64,000 nucleotides of DNA from Bacillus sp. MM2020_4 (GCF_011250555.1 NZ_JAANMZ010000010.1:1-64000); one strand, 5' to 3'. Shown: positions 17,691 through 27,197, counted from the stretch's first letter. Numbers and translations: made by a program. The notes: a model not told the origin generated them from the letters alone.

Positions 17691-19313
17691 ATGAAAGATG
17701 TGAAATGTGAATGCGGGCATGTGAATCCGCATGGAACCGTGTTATGTGAAGCATGTGGTAAAGTGCTGGACGAACGAGAGCGTAATAATAAAGAACTTCT
17801 TGATATGCGCTATGAGGGGAGCGCCCGCCGCTCACAAACTTATAGTAAAACCTTTATAGATAAAATTTGGAATTTCTTCTCGTCAGTTAAAGTCGGTGTC
17901 TGGCTGATTATCATAACCCTACTTGCTTCCATTCTTGGAACAATTCTACCGCAAGAGATGTATATTAACCTCCCGGCAGATGTGTATTATGAGCAGGAGT
18001 ATGGCTGGTTTGGAACAGTATATTACCAATTAGGCCTACATGATTTGTATGGTTCATGGTGGTACTTATTATTAATTGCCATGATTGGCATTTCACTTGT
18101 TATTTGCAGTCTTGATCGCGTGATTCCCTTATATAAGGCATTAAAAGCCCAAAGAGTCACAAGACACGAGGGTTTTTTAAAGCGCCAACGGGTATATGGT
18201 GTGAATGAAAACATCGATGAAAATGATATCGCGACAGTGAAGCAGCATTTAAAGGGAAGACGCTATCATGTTCGCGAAGAAAATGGCGATTTATTAGCGG
18301 AAAAAGGACGATTTTCCAGGTGGGGTCCCTATGTAAACCATGTTGGCCTTATTATCTTTTTATTTGGCGGGATGCTTCGTTTTATTCCTGGTTTTTATGT
18401 GAATGAGAATTTATGGGTAAAAGAAGGAGAAACAGCAGTTATTCCTGAAACTGGTGAAAAGTTCTACTTAAAAAATAACCAATTCATTCTGCAGCATTAT
18501 GATAAAAATGAAGATAAAACCTTCAAAAAGGCAATTGAAATGGCCGGTGATGTTGTTAAGAATTATCAATCCAACATCGTTTTATATGAACGGGTCAGCC
18601 AAAATCTTCCTGGGGAAAAGCCGAAATTAGAGAAAGTAAAAGAATACAAGGTTCAAGTTAATCACCCACTAACCTTCGATGGGTATTCGGTTTTCCAATC
18701 CTCATATAGAAGTGAGCTTAAACAAATGAACTTTTTGCTTACAAAAAAAGATACGAATCAAACTTTTGGGGAGATAAACGTCAATCTTGAGGATCCAAAG
18801 GCTACATATGATCTTGGGAATGGCTATTCAGTTAAGATTCTAAATTATTTTCCAGATTTTGAATTTGATAAGAATAAGGAGCCAACAACAAAATCGCGTA
18901 CACCAAATAACCCTGCATTTATCTTTCAAATGACTTCTCCTGATAAAGAACCAGAAACGAGCTTTGTCGCCATCAAGCAAACCATCGAGCCATTTGGTGA
19001 CAATACGTATAAGATGGCTTTTAAGGGAATTGAAACCAAAAATGTTTCAGGTTTTACTGTCCGCAAAGATTCATCGTTATGGGCAATTATTTTAGGCGGT
19101 ATCCTATTTATGATTGGTGTTATCCAGGGTGCCTATTGGAACCATCGACGGATCTGGATTCAAAATAAAAATGGCCAGATTTGGATTGCGGCGCACACGA
19201 ATAAAAATTGGTATGGCTTAAAGCGGGAAATTGAAATGGTAATAAAAGATACAAAGCTTGAAATTCCGGAGGATCAGCTTCAGAGGGAAAATACGGACAA
19301 GGAGGGCGTCTAG
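17691..19313 (+). CDS. resB: Cytochrome c biogenesis protein ResB
   Basis: ResB (Ccs1) forms the system II heme-delivery and ligation complex with ResC. The 540-residue protein opens with a small zinc-ribbon-like segment CECGHVNP...CEACGK (about 5-23), followed by membrane spans near 68-88, 124-145 and 214-231, a large extracytoplasmic domain (about 235-460) and a last span near 463-481. The zinc-ribbon-like head is also present in B. subtilis ResB. The stop codon directly abuts the TTG of resC. Confidence 0.95.
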   Translation: MKDVKCECGHVNPHGTVLCEACGKVLDERERNNKELLDMRYEGSARRSQTYSKTFIDKIWNFFSSVKVGVWLIIITLLASILGTILPQEMYINLPADVYYEQEYGWFGTVYYQLGLHDLYGSWWYLLLIAMIGISLVICSLDRVIPLYKALKAQRVTRHEGFLKRQRVYGVNENIDENDIATVKQHLKGRRYHVREENGDLLAEKGRFSRWGPYVNHVGLIIFLFGGMLRFIPGFYVNENLWVKEGETAVIPETGEKFYLKNNQFILQHYDKNEDKTFKKAIEMAGDVVKNYQSNIVLYERVSQNLPGEKPKLEKVKEYKVQVNHPLTFDGYSVFQSSYRSELKQMNFLLTKKDTNQTFGEINVNLEDPKATYDLGNGYSVKILNYFPDFEFDKNKEPTTKSRTPNNPAFIFQMTSPDKEPETSFVAIKQTIEPFGDNTYKMAFKGIETKNVSGFTVRKDSSLWAIILGGILFMIGVIQGAYWNHRRIWIQNKNGQIWIAAHTNKNWYGLKREIEMVIKDTKLEIPEDQLQRENTDKEGV

Positions 19314-20498
19314 TTGGCAGCACTGAGTAGTAATTTGTTATTTATAGCTTTTATATTATATTTAGTTGCGACCCTGTTTTACGGTGGATCGATTAAATCA
19401 AAAAAGGATTTGAATGGAAAGAAAGGAACAAACCGCTGGGGGACAATTGCTGTCTTTTTGACGATAGTGGGTTTTATTTCGCAGCTTGGTTATTTTATCA
19501 CCAGATGGATTGCGGCGGGGCACGCCCCGGTAAGTAATATGTTTGAGTTTACCACGTTTTTTGGGATGGCCTTAGTTGGTGCATTTATCGTTATTTATTT
19601 TATTTACCGAACAACTTTGCTGGGATTATTTACAATGCCGGTGGCCATTCTAGTTATTGCTTATGCAAGTATGTTCCCTAAGGAAATTACGCCGTTAATA
19701 CCGGCATTACAAAGTTATTGGTTACATATTCATGTGACCACTGCAGCAATTGGGGAAGCTATCCTAGCGATTAGCTTTGCTGCAGGGCTTATTTATCTTG
19801 TGAAGGCAATTGATCAAACTAAATCAAGCAAACGAACTTTTTGGCTTGAAATAGTTATGTTTTCATTAGTTACCGTGCTCGGATTTGTAGCTGTATCATC
19901 AGTATTTTCAGGAATTGGATATCAGGAAAAATTCAATTGGACAGATAAACATGGTACAAAGGCTGTTGTAGAATATAAAATGCCAGCTATTACCGGACCG
20001 CATGAGAGCGAATTACTAACAAAGGAAGGCTTTAACCCGTTGGTTGAAATGCCGGCTTTCATCAATGCGAAGAAAGCTAATACTGTTATTTGGTCATTAC
20101 TGTCAGGGCTAGTACTCTATGGGGTAATTAGAGTAATCTTAAGGAAGCGAATTGCTGCAGCACTTCAGCCGCTTGTAAAAAATATTAAGCTCGATTTTGT
20201 TGATGAGATTAGTTATCGATCAGTGTTAATTGGTTTCCCGGTGTTTACCCTGGGTGCACTCATTTTTGCAATGATTTGGGCGCAAATGGCATGGTCTCGG
20301 TTTTGGGGCTGGGACCCAAAAGAGGTTTGGGCCCTTATCACGTGGTTATTCTATGCCGCGTTTATGCATTTACGCCTCTCCAAGGGATGGCATGGTGAAA
20401 AGTCAGCATGGCTAGCGGTAATTGGCTTTGTAATTATTATGTTTAACCTTGTAGCCGTTAATCTAGTTATTGCTGGTCTTCATTCATACGCAGGTTAA
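19314..20498 (+). CDS. resC: Cytochrome c biogenesis protein ResC (CcsA family)
   Basis: ResC is the heme-handling partner of ResB. The 394-residue polytopic protein carries the tryptophan-rich heme motif [14 protein letters not shown] at 331-344, with conserved His residues in flanking helices ([12 protein letters not shown] near 137-148, and [14 protein letters not shown]). The start is TTG 19314, with AAGGAGG at 19301-19307 placed inside the end of resB. A terminator follows, so resDE is separately initiated here. Confidence 0.95.
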   Translation: MAALSSNLLFIAFILYLVATLFYGGSIKSKKDLNGKKGTNRWGTIAVFLTIVGFISQLGYFITRWIAAGHAPVSNMFEFTTFFGMALVGAFIVIYFIYRTTLLGLFTMPVAILVIAYASMFPKEITPLIPALQSYWLHIHVTTAAIGEAILAISFAAGLIYLVKAIDQTKSSKRTFWLEIVMFSLVTVLGFVAVSSVFSGIGYQEKFNWTDKHGTKAVVEYKMPAITGPHESELLTKEGFNPLVEMPAFINAKKANTVIWSLLSGLVLYGVIRVILRKRIAAALQPLVKNIKLDFVDEISYRSVLIGFPVFTLGALIFAMIWAQMAWSRFWGWDPKEVWALITWLFYAAFMHLRLSKGWHGEKSAWLAVIGFVIIMFNLVAVNLVIAGLHSYAG

Positions 20499-20512
20499 TA
20501 TTCAAATTTTAT

Positions 20513-20547
20513 AGCCTTCACTTTTTAAAAAGTGGGGGCTTTTTTTA
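20513..20547 (+). terminator. Terminator after resC
   Basis: AGCCTTCAC pairs with GTGGGGGCT (two wobble pairs) around an A/T-rich loop, and is followed by eight T residues ending at 20547. Confidence 0.8.
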
Positions 20548-20561
20548 CCTCCGCTTTTCGT

Positions 20562-20577
20562 TGTCAAATTTTTGACA
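20562..20577 (+). promoter_or_regulatory. Inverted repeat upstream of resD
   Basis: TGTCAAA and TTTGACA form a perfect 7-bp inverted repeat separated by TT, 82 bases before the resD start. It looks like an operator, or a TTGACA -35 box inside a palindrome. No matching -10 box at 17 bases was found. The binding factor is unknown. Confidence 0.4.
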
Positions 20578-20658
20578 CTTTTTAAAGTAGTAATTACCGT
20601 GAAAATATAGAAAAATACCATACCATTTTGTACAATAAACTTCATGGGGGGATTAATA

Positions 20659-21375
20659 ATGGAAAAAGACGTGAAAATTTTAGTTGTAGATGATGAAGAA
20701 AGAATTCGCCGTTTATTAAAAATGTATTTAGAGCGTGAAGAATATATAATCGATGAAGCTGAGGATGGAAATGAAGCGTTAACAAAAGCAATGGCAAATG
20801 ATTATGATGTTATTCTGCTTGACCTAATGATGCCTGGCAAGGATGGAATTGAGGTATGTCGTGAATTAAGAGAAAAAAAGGCTACTCCCGTAATTATGTT
20901 AACTGCGAAGGGTGAAGAAATCAATCGCGTTCAAGGCTTTGAAGTTGGAACAGATGACTACATTGTCAAACCATTTAGCCCTCGGGAAGTAGTCCTCCGA
21001 GTAAAAGCGCTTTTAAGAAGATCATCACAAACAAGTTATTTGCAAACCGAAACAACAACAAAGGATGTCATTGTTTTTCCACATTTAACGATTGACAATG
21101 ATGCGCATAGAGTATTGGCTGATGGCAAGGAAGTAAGCTTAACACCGAAAGAGTACGAATTACTTTATTTCCTTGCAAAGGCACCTGATAAGGTGTTTGA
21201 TCGCGAGCAATTACTCAAGGAAGTTTGGCATTATGAATTTTTCGGTGATTTACGAACGGTTGATACGCATGTAAAGCGTCTCCGTGAAAAATTAAATAAG
21301 GTGTCAGAAGAAGCGGCAAGAATGATTGTAACGGTTTGGGGAGTCGGATACAAATTTGAGGTTGTAAATGAATGA
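20659..21375 (+). CDS. resD: Two-component response regulator ResD
   Basis: ResD controls respiration and anaerobic genes, including resABC. The 238-residue OmpR-family protein has a receiver domain with the acidic pair Asp11-Asp12, phospho-acceptor Asp55 in LLDLMMPG, and the switch Lys in IVKPF, then a winged-helix DNA-binding domain from about 130. ATG 20659 fits the family start [13 protein letters not shown] and has GGGGGA at 20646-20651; an in-frame ATG at 20644 lies too near. It overlaps resE by 4 bases (ATGA). Confidence 0.95.
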   Translation: MEKDVKILVVDDEERIRRLLKMYLEREEYIIDEAEDGNEALTKAMANDYDVILLDLMMPGKDGIEVCRELREKKATPVIMLTAKGEEINRVQGFEVGTDDYIVKPFSPREVVLRVKALLRRSSQTSYLQTETTTKDVIVFPHLTIDNDAHRVLADGKEVSLTPKEYELLYFLAKAPDKVFDREQLLKEVWHYEFFGDLRTVDTHVKRLREKLNKVSEEAARMIVTVWGVGYKFEVVNE

Positions 21376-23150
21376 CTTTTTTAAGAAGTGTAGTCGGTAA
21401 ACTCTGGTTTACCATCCTTTTACTGGTATCCTTTATCCTATTTATTTTAACAGTCATGCTATTGGAATTCTTCCAAAACTACAACATAGAACAGACAAAA
21501 AAAGACTTGACAGATACGGCGGAAAAAATTGCCTATGTTTTGGAAGGACATCCGGATAAATTATCACTTGGTTTAGAAATATCTTGGGAATTTATCGATG
21601 ATGTCACAAAAGTGGTTGTTGTAAAGAATGAGGAAGAGGTTTATTATTCTCCAAATACTGTACAAACAAAAAAGTTGTCGATCCAGGATATTAAAAAAGA
21701 CCCGGATTTGAGAAAAATATTTCATAATAACAAAAAGGTTGAAAAGATTACCAATCTTTCAACTAAGAACGGTATCGAGGATGCCACGTATTCCATTATT
21801 GGTGTCCCGCTCCATCTTCATGGAGAAAAAAATGGTGCGGTATTTATTTATCAATCGTTAGAAGCTATGCAAGAAACATCACATTCTGCAACAAAATTCA
21901 TTTTATTGGTAGCCGGTGTTGCCATTATTTTAACCACTATTTTTGCCTTCTTTCTTTCGACTCGAATAACAGCGCCGTTAAGAAAGATGAGGGAGGCGGC
22001 ATTTGAAGTGGCCAGGGGGAAATTTGATACGAAAGTCCCTATCTTGACTCATGATGAAATAGGGGAGCTGGCAACAGCTTTTAACCAAATGGGCAGGCAG
22101 TTGAAGTTCAATATGAATGCTCTTAGTCAGGAAAAAGAGCAGCTAGCCAGTATATTAAGTAGTATGGCAGATGGAGTCATCACGTTTAATCGTGATGGGA
22201 CCATACTTATTACGAATCCTCCTGCGGATCGTTTCCTTCAATATTGGTATTATGAAAAAGGGGGATTCAGTGCAGATTCAGAATCCATTCCTTCACAGGT
22301 AATGGAACTTTTTCAACAAGCGGTAGATACTGAAAAAGAACAAATCGGGGAAATTTCCCTACAAGGACGGCATTGGGTCATTTTGGTTAGTCCGCTATAC
22401 AGCAATCAATTTATCCGTGGAGCTGTGGCGGTTCTAAGGGATATGACTGAGGAAAGACAATTAGATAAAATGAGAAAAGACTTCATTGCCAATGTTTCAC
22501 ATGAACTTAGAACGCCAATTTCCATGTTACAAGGATATAGTGAAGCGATTGTGGATGATATTGCCCAATCACAGGAAGAGAAAAAGGAAATGGCAAAAGT
22601 CATCTATGATGAATCATTGCGTATGGGCAGGCTGGTAAACGAATTGCTTGACCTCGCCCGGATGGAAGCAGGACATATTCATTTATCGATGGAGGATATT
22701 GACATTTCTACTTTCGTCAATCGGATTATCCATAAATTCCAAGGGTTGGCGAAAGATAATGAGATTATCTTGAAAGCGGATGTAGAAGATGTGGTTACGG
22801 CGTTTATATTTGATCCGGATCGAATTGAGCAGGTACTGACTAACTTGATTGATAACGCTATTAGGCATACACCAAAGGGTGGAGCTGTTACTTTAACGGT
22901 AAAGTTAGAAGACAATGGAATTAGAATGGAAGTAAAAGATTCCGGATCTGGGATCCCTGCGGAAGATCTGCCCTTCGTTTTTGAACGTTTTTATAAAGCT
23001 GATAAAGCAAGGACGAGGGGGAGAGCGGGTACAGGACTTGGACTTGCAATTGCAAAAAATATTATTGATGCCCACCGCGGCCATATTTCTGTGCAAAGTA
23101 AAATGGGACAAGGTACAACATTTTCCTTCCTGCTTCCACGAAAAAAGTAA
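21372..23150 (+). CDS. resE: Sensor histidine kinase ResE
   Basis: ResE phosphorylates ResD in response to oxygen limitation. The 592-residue protein has membrane spans at about 12-32 and 176-196 around an extracytoplasmic domain, a HAMP linker (about 197-250), a PAS domain (about 255-355), the phospho-acceptor His377 in NVSHELRTP, and an ATPase domain with the N-box [19 protein letters not shown] and TGLGLAIAK. Length is close to B. subtilis ResE (589). Its ATGA overlap with resD indicates coupling. Confidence 0.96.
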   Translation: MTFLRSVVGKLWFTILLLVSFILFILTVMLLEFFQNYNIEQTKKDLTDTAEKIAYVLEGHPDKLSLGLEISWEFIDDVTKVVVVKNEEEVYYSPNTVQTKKLSIQDIKKDPDLRKIFHNNKKVEKITNLSTKNGIEDATYSIIGVPLHLHGEKNGAVFIYQSLEAMQETSHSATKFILLVAGVAIILTTIFAFFLSTRITAPLRKMREAAFEVARGKFDTKVPILTHDEIGELATAFNQMGRQLKFNMNALSQEKEQLASILSSMADGVITFNRDGTILITNPPADRFLQYWYYEKGGFSADSESIPSQVMELFQQAVDTEKEQIGEISLQGRHWVILVSPLYSNQFIRGAVAVLRDMTEERQLDKMRKDFIANVSHELRTPISMLQGYSEAIVDDIAQSQEEKKEMAKVIYDESLRMGRLVNELLDLARMEAGHIHLSMEDIDISTFVNRIIHKFQGLAKDNEIILKADVEDVVTAFIFDPDRIEQVLTNLIDNAIRHTPKGGAVTLTVKLEDNGIRMEVKDSGSGIPAEDLPFVFERFYKADKARTRGRAGTGLGLAIAKNIIDAHRGHISVQSKMGQGTTFSFLLPRKK

Positions 23151-23197
23151 AATAAACCATCATTTTGCCGATTGTTCTTGATTCACGAGAAACAATT

Positions 23198-23317
23198 AAA
23201 AGCGGAAGCGCCTTGCTAAGGGGCGACAGGCATAAGACGAGCCGGCGAGAAGGTTGCTCTTTAACCTTCTTGACGGATTGGCTTATGACCCCGAGCCCCT
23301 AGGCGCTGGAGCTAGAT
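23198..23317. repeat. Structured intergenic repeat element
   Basis: About 120 bases between resE and its terminator form a long imperfect inverted repeat. GCGCCT, AGGGGC, CATAAG and GCC in the left half pair in order with GGC, CTTATG, GCCCCT and AGGCGC in the right half, with an inner hairpin GAAGGTTGC...AACCTTC. Its GC content is far above the surroundings. From memory, it resembles a dispersed non-coding repeat common in Bacillaceae genomes. No open frame is supported. Confidence 0.75.
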
Positions 23318-23327
23318 ATGAATGAAA

Positions 23328-23355
23328 AACTCATCCAAAACGGATGAGTTTTTTT
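23328..23355 (+). terminator. Terminator downstream of resDE
   Basis: A perfect 9-bp stem AACTCATCC / GGATGAGTT is followed by seven T residues. It lies just after the structured repeat. Confidence 0.88.
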
Positions 23356-23421
23356 ACCTATTTATATTCCTTCCAAAAAGTCCCTTCCTTTTTTAGCAAA
23401 AAAAGCCTATATTTAATACGG

Positions 23422-23448
23422 TGAAACTTTTTATACCTATACATCGAC
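23422..23448 (+). promoter_or_regulatory. ECF sigma-X autoregulatory promoter
   Basis: TGAAAC at 23422-23427, a 17-base spacer and CGAC at 23445-23448 match the B. subtilis sigma-X class (TGtAAC with CGAC) very closely. It lies 28 bases before sigX, as expected for ECF autoregulation. Confidence 0.85.
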
Positions 23449-23476
23449 TAATATAATTGAACGGGGAGGGGAATTG

Positions 23477-24028
23477 ATGGACTCCGTTTTCGATGAGCTA
23501 TATCAAAAATATCATCATGACGTTTTTCAATTTCTATTTTATATGGTTAGAAATAAAGAGCAGGCTGAGGACCTTGCCCAAGAGGTTTATATTCGCGTTT
23601 TTAAATCCTATCATCGTTTTGAAGGGAAAAGTAGTGAAAAAACATGGTTGTTTTCGATTGCTAGAAATGTGGCCATCGACTTTTTCCGTAAACAAAAGGG
23701 CTGGAAGGAAAGAATATTTGAAAAGTTTGATTGGTCGACTAATCAAGTAAAAGATGAGAATCCGGTACCAGAAGAAATTACCGTACAAAGAGAAGAAATT
23801 AAATGGATTTACAAATGTCTTGAGTTTTGCACGTTGGATCAGCGCTCTGTAATTATTCTGCGTTATTTACAGGATTTGTCCATATCTGAGACTGCTCAAG
23901 CACTGGGCTGGACGGAAAGTAAGGTTAAAACAACACAACACCGCTCCTTGAAAGTTTTGAAGAAACAGATGGAATTATTTTATGAAAAGGGGGGAGTTAC
24001 AAGTGAAAAAGTCAGAGTGGAGCGATAA
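23477..24028 (+). CDS. sigX: ECF sigma factor SigX
   Basis: SigX is an extracytoplasmic-function sigma factor that in B. subtilis alters envelope charge and resistance to cationic peptides. The 183-residue protein has region 2 (FQFLFYMVRNKEQAEDLAQEVYIRV and TWLFSIARNVAIDFFRK) and region 4 (YLQDLSISETAQALGWTESKVKTTQHR). ATG 23477 follows GGGGAGGGG at 23463-23471; a TTG one codon earlier is less likely. It overlaps rsiX by 26 bases. Confidence 0.95.
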   Translation: MDSVFDELYQKYHHDVFQFLFYMVRNKEQAEDLAQEVYIRVFKSYHRFEGKSSEKTWLFSIARNVAIDFFRKQKGWKERIFEKFDWSTNQVKDENPVPEEITVQREEIKWIYKCLEFCTLDQRSVIILRYLQDLSISETAQALGWTESKVKTTQHRSLKVLKKQMELFYEKGGVTSEKVRVER

Positions 24029-25196
24029 TGAGCTCGAAGAATTATTAAGGCAAATGCCGAAAATACTAGATCATCGCAATCCTCGTGACATTTACCAAAA
24101 TCTTTCCTTAAAAAGGCGTAAAATAAAATTATGGCTATTTCCTGGGATTGCAGCTGCAGCCGCATTACTTCTATTTTTCATTCTAGCACCAATGGTAATG
24201 GATGAGACAAATTTATCCTATGATAAAATGCAAGACGAAAAATCTTCAGTAAATCAAGAAATGAAAATGACTGCAAGGGATTTTACCAACGAAACTGAAA
24301 ATGATGAAGTAGCTACAAAGGGGAAGGCTAATGCGGAAGCAGGTCAGCGAAGCATAATGAAAGCTGAAAGTATAAAAACAGCCATTTATGAGGATGAATT
24401 AGAGAAGGGGACGACTGTATTCACCTATTGGATTCCAGACCCACAAGTGCAAATTTTAATTCCTATTTCTATTATTGCGAAGAATTCTGAAGATCAAGCC
24501 TGGCTTCCTCAATATACTAAGGAAATGGCCATTTTGACGGAGGAAGAATGGGGATTATCAGAATTTTATCCATTAAATGGGACAATGAAGCTTGATGAAA
24601 ATACTAGCAGCGTCATGGTTGATGTTCCTTCCAACCATCAGTACGGACAGGGTTCAACCAATGAAATCAATTTTATGAATGTAGTAAAAAAGGATATTTC
24701 CGCTAATAGTAATCTCAAAAAGATAAAATTCTCAACAAATGGAGTGCCAGGAATAGAATTAGGTAATTTCGGAAAGCTTGAAGAAGTGGATGTTGTTCCT
24801 GATAAAAGGCATGCCTACCTATTTTATTACCCCGAAGGAAGTGACATACCATTTCTTACTCCGACAAATGATACCTATAATGATATTACTACTGCAATAG
24901 AAGTAATGAAGTCTGATCAGCCCTTATTAGGTCTAAAGAACTCTTTGCGGCCCTTAATGCCGTTACATGATGTGTCAGTCTCTGACAAAACTTTATTTGT
25001 CTCATTAAAGGGGAATACGAGTCTGGATGATAACCAGCAGTCATCCTCTTCGTTTGAAGCACTGCTTCTGACAGCAAAGGAATTCGGACTTGAAAAAGTT
25101 GTCATAAAGGATTCCTCCATTCCATTTATTGGTTCCTTCGATTTATCAAAGGATATCAAGGTACCAATAGCACCAAATTTACGAATTACAGAATGA
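24003..25196 (+). CDS. rsiX: Anti-sigma X factor RsiX
   Basis: RsiX holds SigX at the membrane. The GTG at 24003 gives 397 residues starting MKKSEWSDNELEELL, matching the family, and follows AAGGGGGGAG at 23986-23995. The N-terminal cytoplasmic part (1-42) would bind SigX, one membrane span lies at 43-64, and the long outer domain contains a GerMN-like region toward the C-terminus. It is about 30 residues longer than B. subtilis RsiX, mostly in the linker after the span. Confidence 0.93.
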   Translation: MKKSEWSDNELEELLRQMPKILDHRNPRDIYQNLSLKRRKIKLWLFPGIAAAAALLLFFILAPMVMDETNLSYDKMQDEKSSVNQEMKMTARDFTNETENDEVATKGKANAEAGQRSIMKAESIKTAIYEDELEKGTTVFTYWIPDPQVQILIPISIIAKNSEDQAWLPQYTKEMAILTEEEWGLSEFYPLNGTMKLDENTSSVMVDVPSNHQYGQGSTNEINFMNVVKKDISANSNLKKIKFSTNGVPGIELGNFGKLEEVDVVPDKRHAYLFYYPEGSDIPFLTPTNDTYNDITTAIEVMKSDQPLLGLKNSLRPLMPLHDVSVSDKTLFVSLKGNTSLDDNQQSSSSFEALLLTAKEFGLEKVVIKDSSIPFIGSFDLSKDIKVPIAPNLRITE

Positions 25197-25202
25197 ATGG
25201 TA

Positions 25203-25232
25203 AAAATCAACCTACTCGGTTGATTTTTTTTT
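25203..25232 (+). terminator. Terminator of sigX-rsiX
   Basis: A perfect 10-bp stem (25203-25212 with 25218-25227) around TACTC is followed by a T run of nine. Confidence 0.92.
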
Positions 25233-25367
25233 GAATAAAATATGAAGGGACTCCAAATTATAACAAGTATGGTCATGTTAGTCTGATGCGCAATTTGTTC
25301 TAAACGTGAATTCACGAACATATGGTGTGGAAGAGAGCACAAGATATTTAAGGAGGAAATTGTAAGA

Positions 25368-26114
25368 ATGCTTGACTATATAAAGAGGTTTTTAATTGCC
25401 ATCATTATGGCGCTATTTATCAGCTTATTATTTTTAGGCGGCAAACATTCAGAAGCTGCAGGTTTACAGGCGCAAAATGGAATGGAAGATCACTGGATTT
25501 GGCCAGCTGACGGTGTCATTTCCGATACATATGGAACAAGGCAGGGAACCCATAAAGGAATTGATATTGCTGGAAAATTGGACACTTCTATTCTGTCTGT
25601 TGAGAACGGGGTGGTAGTTAAGTCCTATTATTCTAATACATATGGTAATGTGGTTTTTATAGAACACCCTAGTAATTTTGTAACGGTTTATGCTCATTTA
25701 AACCACCGGACAGTATCGGTTGGTCAACCTGTAAAACAAGGAGATATAATCGGAAAAATGGGGAGAACAGGACAAGCCACTGGAACACATCTCCATTTTG
25801 AAACCCACCAATTAGAGTGGAGGTATGATAAGAAAAATGCAATGGATCCAGAAATATTATTGGGAAAAGCAGATGTTGGGAAATCTGTCCAGGGAGGAAT
25901 TGCAAGTATCGTTAATAATGTGTTAGTGGCAAGTACCAACCCGCAATTAGAAGAAGGTATATCAGAAACAAGCAAAGAAAAATACATTGTTAAACAAGGA
26001 GATACATTGTACTCTATTGCCCAAAAGCAAAATATTTCTGTAAATAGGATAAAGTCATTAAATAATCTAACGTCAGACCTCATTAAACCAAATCAAATAT
26101 TAATGGTTCAATAA
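25368..26114 (+). CDS. Secreted M23 family metallopeptidase with C-terminal LysM
   Basis: A 248-residue exported protein with a signal anchor or peptide (about 6-31), an M23/LytM peptidase domain whose zinc residues are all present (His62 and Asp66 in HKGIDIAG, His110 in YAHL, His141 and His143 in THLHFE), and a single LysM cell-wall-binding module at about 205-248. The intact metal site suggests an active peptidoglycan endopeptidase rather than a degenerate scaffold. AAGGAGG at 25351-25357 precedes the ATG. The gene lies alone between rsiX and ribU; I do not know a fixed symbol for it. Confidence 0.88.
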   Translation: MLDYIKRFLIAIIMALFISLLFLGGKHSEAAGLQAQNGMEDHWIWPADGVISDTYGTRQGTHKGIDIAGKLDTSILSVENGVVVKSYYSNTYGNVVFIEHPSNFVTVYAHLNHRTVSVGQPVKQGDIIGKMGRTGQATGTHLHFETHQLEWRYDKKNAMDPEILLGKADVGKSVQGGIASIVNNVLVASTNPQLEEGISETSKEKYIVKQGDTLYSIAQKQNISVNRIKSLNNLTSDLIKPNQILMVQ

Positions 26115-26121
26115 TGTTCTG

Positions 26122-26154
26122 CCTGCTGACCTTTGTCAGTAGGTTGTTTTTTTT
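26122..26154 (+). terminator. Terminator after the M23/LysM gene
   Basis: A 9-bp stem CCTGCTGAC / GTCAGTAGG with one wobble pair is followed by TTGTTTTTTTT. Confidence 0.88.
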
Positions 26155-26156
26155 AC

Positions 26157-26185
26157 TTAACAAAAGAGAATTTCTTTAGTATAAT
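26157..26185 (+). promoter_or_regulatory. Sigma-A promoter of the FMN riboswitch-ribU unit
   Basis: TTAACA at 26157-26162 and TATAAT at 26180-26185 are separated by the optimal 17 bases. Transcription would begin a few bases before the riboswitch. Confidence 0.8.
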
Positions 26186-26204
26186 AAAGTTGTAATTTAA
26201 TATC

Positions 26205-26338
26205 GATCTATCTTCGGGGCAGGGTGAAATTCCCGATCGGCGGTATTGGAGCAATGCTCCTGAGCCCGCGAGCCTTTATAGGCAGGATTTGGTGTGATTC
26301 CAAAGCCGACAGTATAGTCTGGATGGGAGAAGATGGAG
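26205..26338 (+). promoter_or_regulatory. FMN riboswitch (RFN element)
   Basis: The conserved RFN core is clear: GGGGCAGGGTGAAATTCCC near 26216-26234, CGGCGGTA, AGCCCGCGAGC at 26263-26273, GGCAGGATTTGGTG near 26281-26294, AAAGCCGACAGT at 26302-26313 and GGATGGGAGAAGATGGAG near 26321-26338. When FMN is bound, the element should favour the terminator at 26400, shutting off the flavin transporter gene ribU. This is the only FMN riboswitch seen in the window. Confidence 0.97.
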
Positions 26339-26399
26339 GTTCTGCAGACGTTCAAAAAATCTGATTTAATGGACGTTTATTAAGCGTGCCTTTGTAATC

Positions 26400-26430
26400 T
26401 CCCTCAAGCCAATTGACTTGAGGGATTTTT
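26400..26430 (+). terminator. Riboswitch expression-platform terminator
   Basis: A perfect 9-bp stem TCCCTCAAG / CTTGAGGGA (26400-26408 and 26417-26425) is followed by TTTTT. It lies between the FMN aptamer and ribU and is the likely attenuator. Confidence 0.9.
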
Positions 26431-26498
26431 ATTTATTTGGCCGCCGATGTTGCTGAACCTCTCTTCCTTACGCGATGGATCAAAAAGGAGAGAGGAAG

Positions 26499-27083
26499 AT
26501 GAAGAAAATGAAAAAGACAAAGAGAATATCAGTAAAGGCTTATGTTTCAATTGGAATGCTGAGCAGTATAGCGTATCTTTTGATGCTATTAAATTTCCCG
26601 CTGCCATTATTCCCAAATTTTTTATTTGTTGATTTTAGCGATATTCCTGCATTAATTGCAACTTTAATTTTTGGACCAATTGCAGGTATTTTAGTTGAGT
26701 TTTTTAAAAATGTTCTTAATTATATTGCGACAGGAAGCCAAACAGGAGTCCCTGTTGGTCATATTGCCAATTTCTTAGCAGGAATTGTGTTTATCCTGCC
26801 AACCTATTTTGTCTATAATAAACTAAAAACGAAAAAGGGAATGACAATGGGTTTAATCACTGGAACTGTGGTCATGGCTGTTGTGATGAGTATTTTAAAT
26901 TACTTCTTCATTTTACCAGCCTATACTGTTCTTATGGGATTTCCAGACATGCGGAACTATGTCGTGCCGGCAATCTTACCCTTTAACATTTTAAAAGGCG
27001 TGATGATGTCCATCATCTTTATGCTGCTGTTTATCAAAATGCAAGCATGGATTAATAAATTTTCCGCTGTGAAAGGTGCATAA
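26499..27083 (+). CDS. ribU: Riboflavin ECF transporter substrate-binding subunit RibU
   Basis: RibU (FmnP/YpaA) is the S component that captures riboflavin for an energy-coupling-factor transporter. The 194-residue protein has a basic N-terminus and about six membrane spans, with conserved NFPLPLFPNFLFVDFSDIP near 34-52 and GPIAGILVEFFKN. ATG 26499 follows GGAG at 26487-26490. It is controlled by the FMN riboswitch upstream. The general ECF module (EcfA, EcfA', EcfT) is not in this window. Confidence 0.95.
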   Translation: MKKMKKTKRISVKAYVSIGMLSSIAYLLMLLNFPLPLFPNFLFVDFSDIPALIATLIFGPIAGILVEFFKNVLNYIATGSQTGVPVGHIANFLAGIVFILPTYFVYNKLKTKKGMTMGLITGTVVMAVVMSILNYFFILPAYTVLMGFPDMRNYVVPAILPFNILKGVMMSIIFMLLFIKMQAWINKFSAVKGA

Positions 27084-27087
27084 AAAG

Positions 27088-27125
27088 CAGCAGGTGTTCT
27101 CATCCGAGAGCCCCTGCTGTTTTTT
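27088..27125 (+). terminator. Terminator after ribU
   Basis: CAGCAGG (27088-27094) pairs with CCTGCTG (27113-27119), with an inner TTCTC/GAGAG extension, and is followed by six T. Confidence 0.88.
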
Positions 27126-27142
27126 ATTATGAAAATAAATAA

Positions 27143-27163
27143 CCCCGCCTGTAAAAGACGGGG
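27143..27163 (-). terminator. Terminator of fer
   Basis: On the minus strand an 8-bp stem with one mismatch (27163-27156 with 27150-27143) is followed by TTATTTATTTT. Confidence 0.7.
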
Positions 27164-27197
27164 ATTAGTAGCTTAAAAATATTTTTTTGACAAAATA

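Noticed and set aside
23198-23357. CRISPR-like reading of the repeat region after resE
   Set aside because: There is one imperfect palindromic unit, not regularly spaced direct repeats, and no cas genes are nearby.
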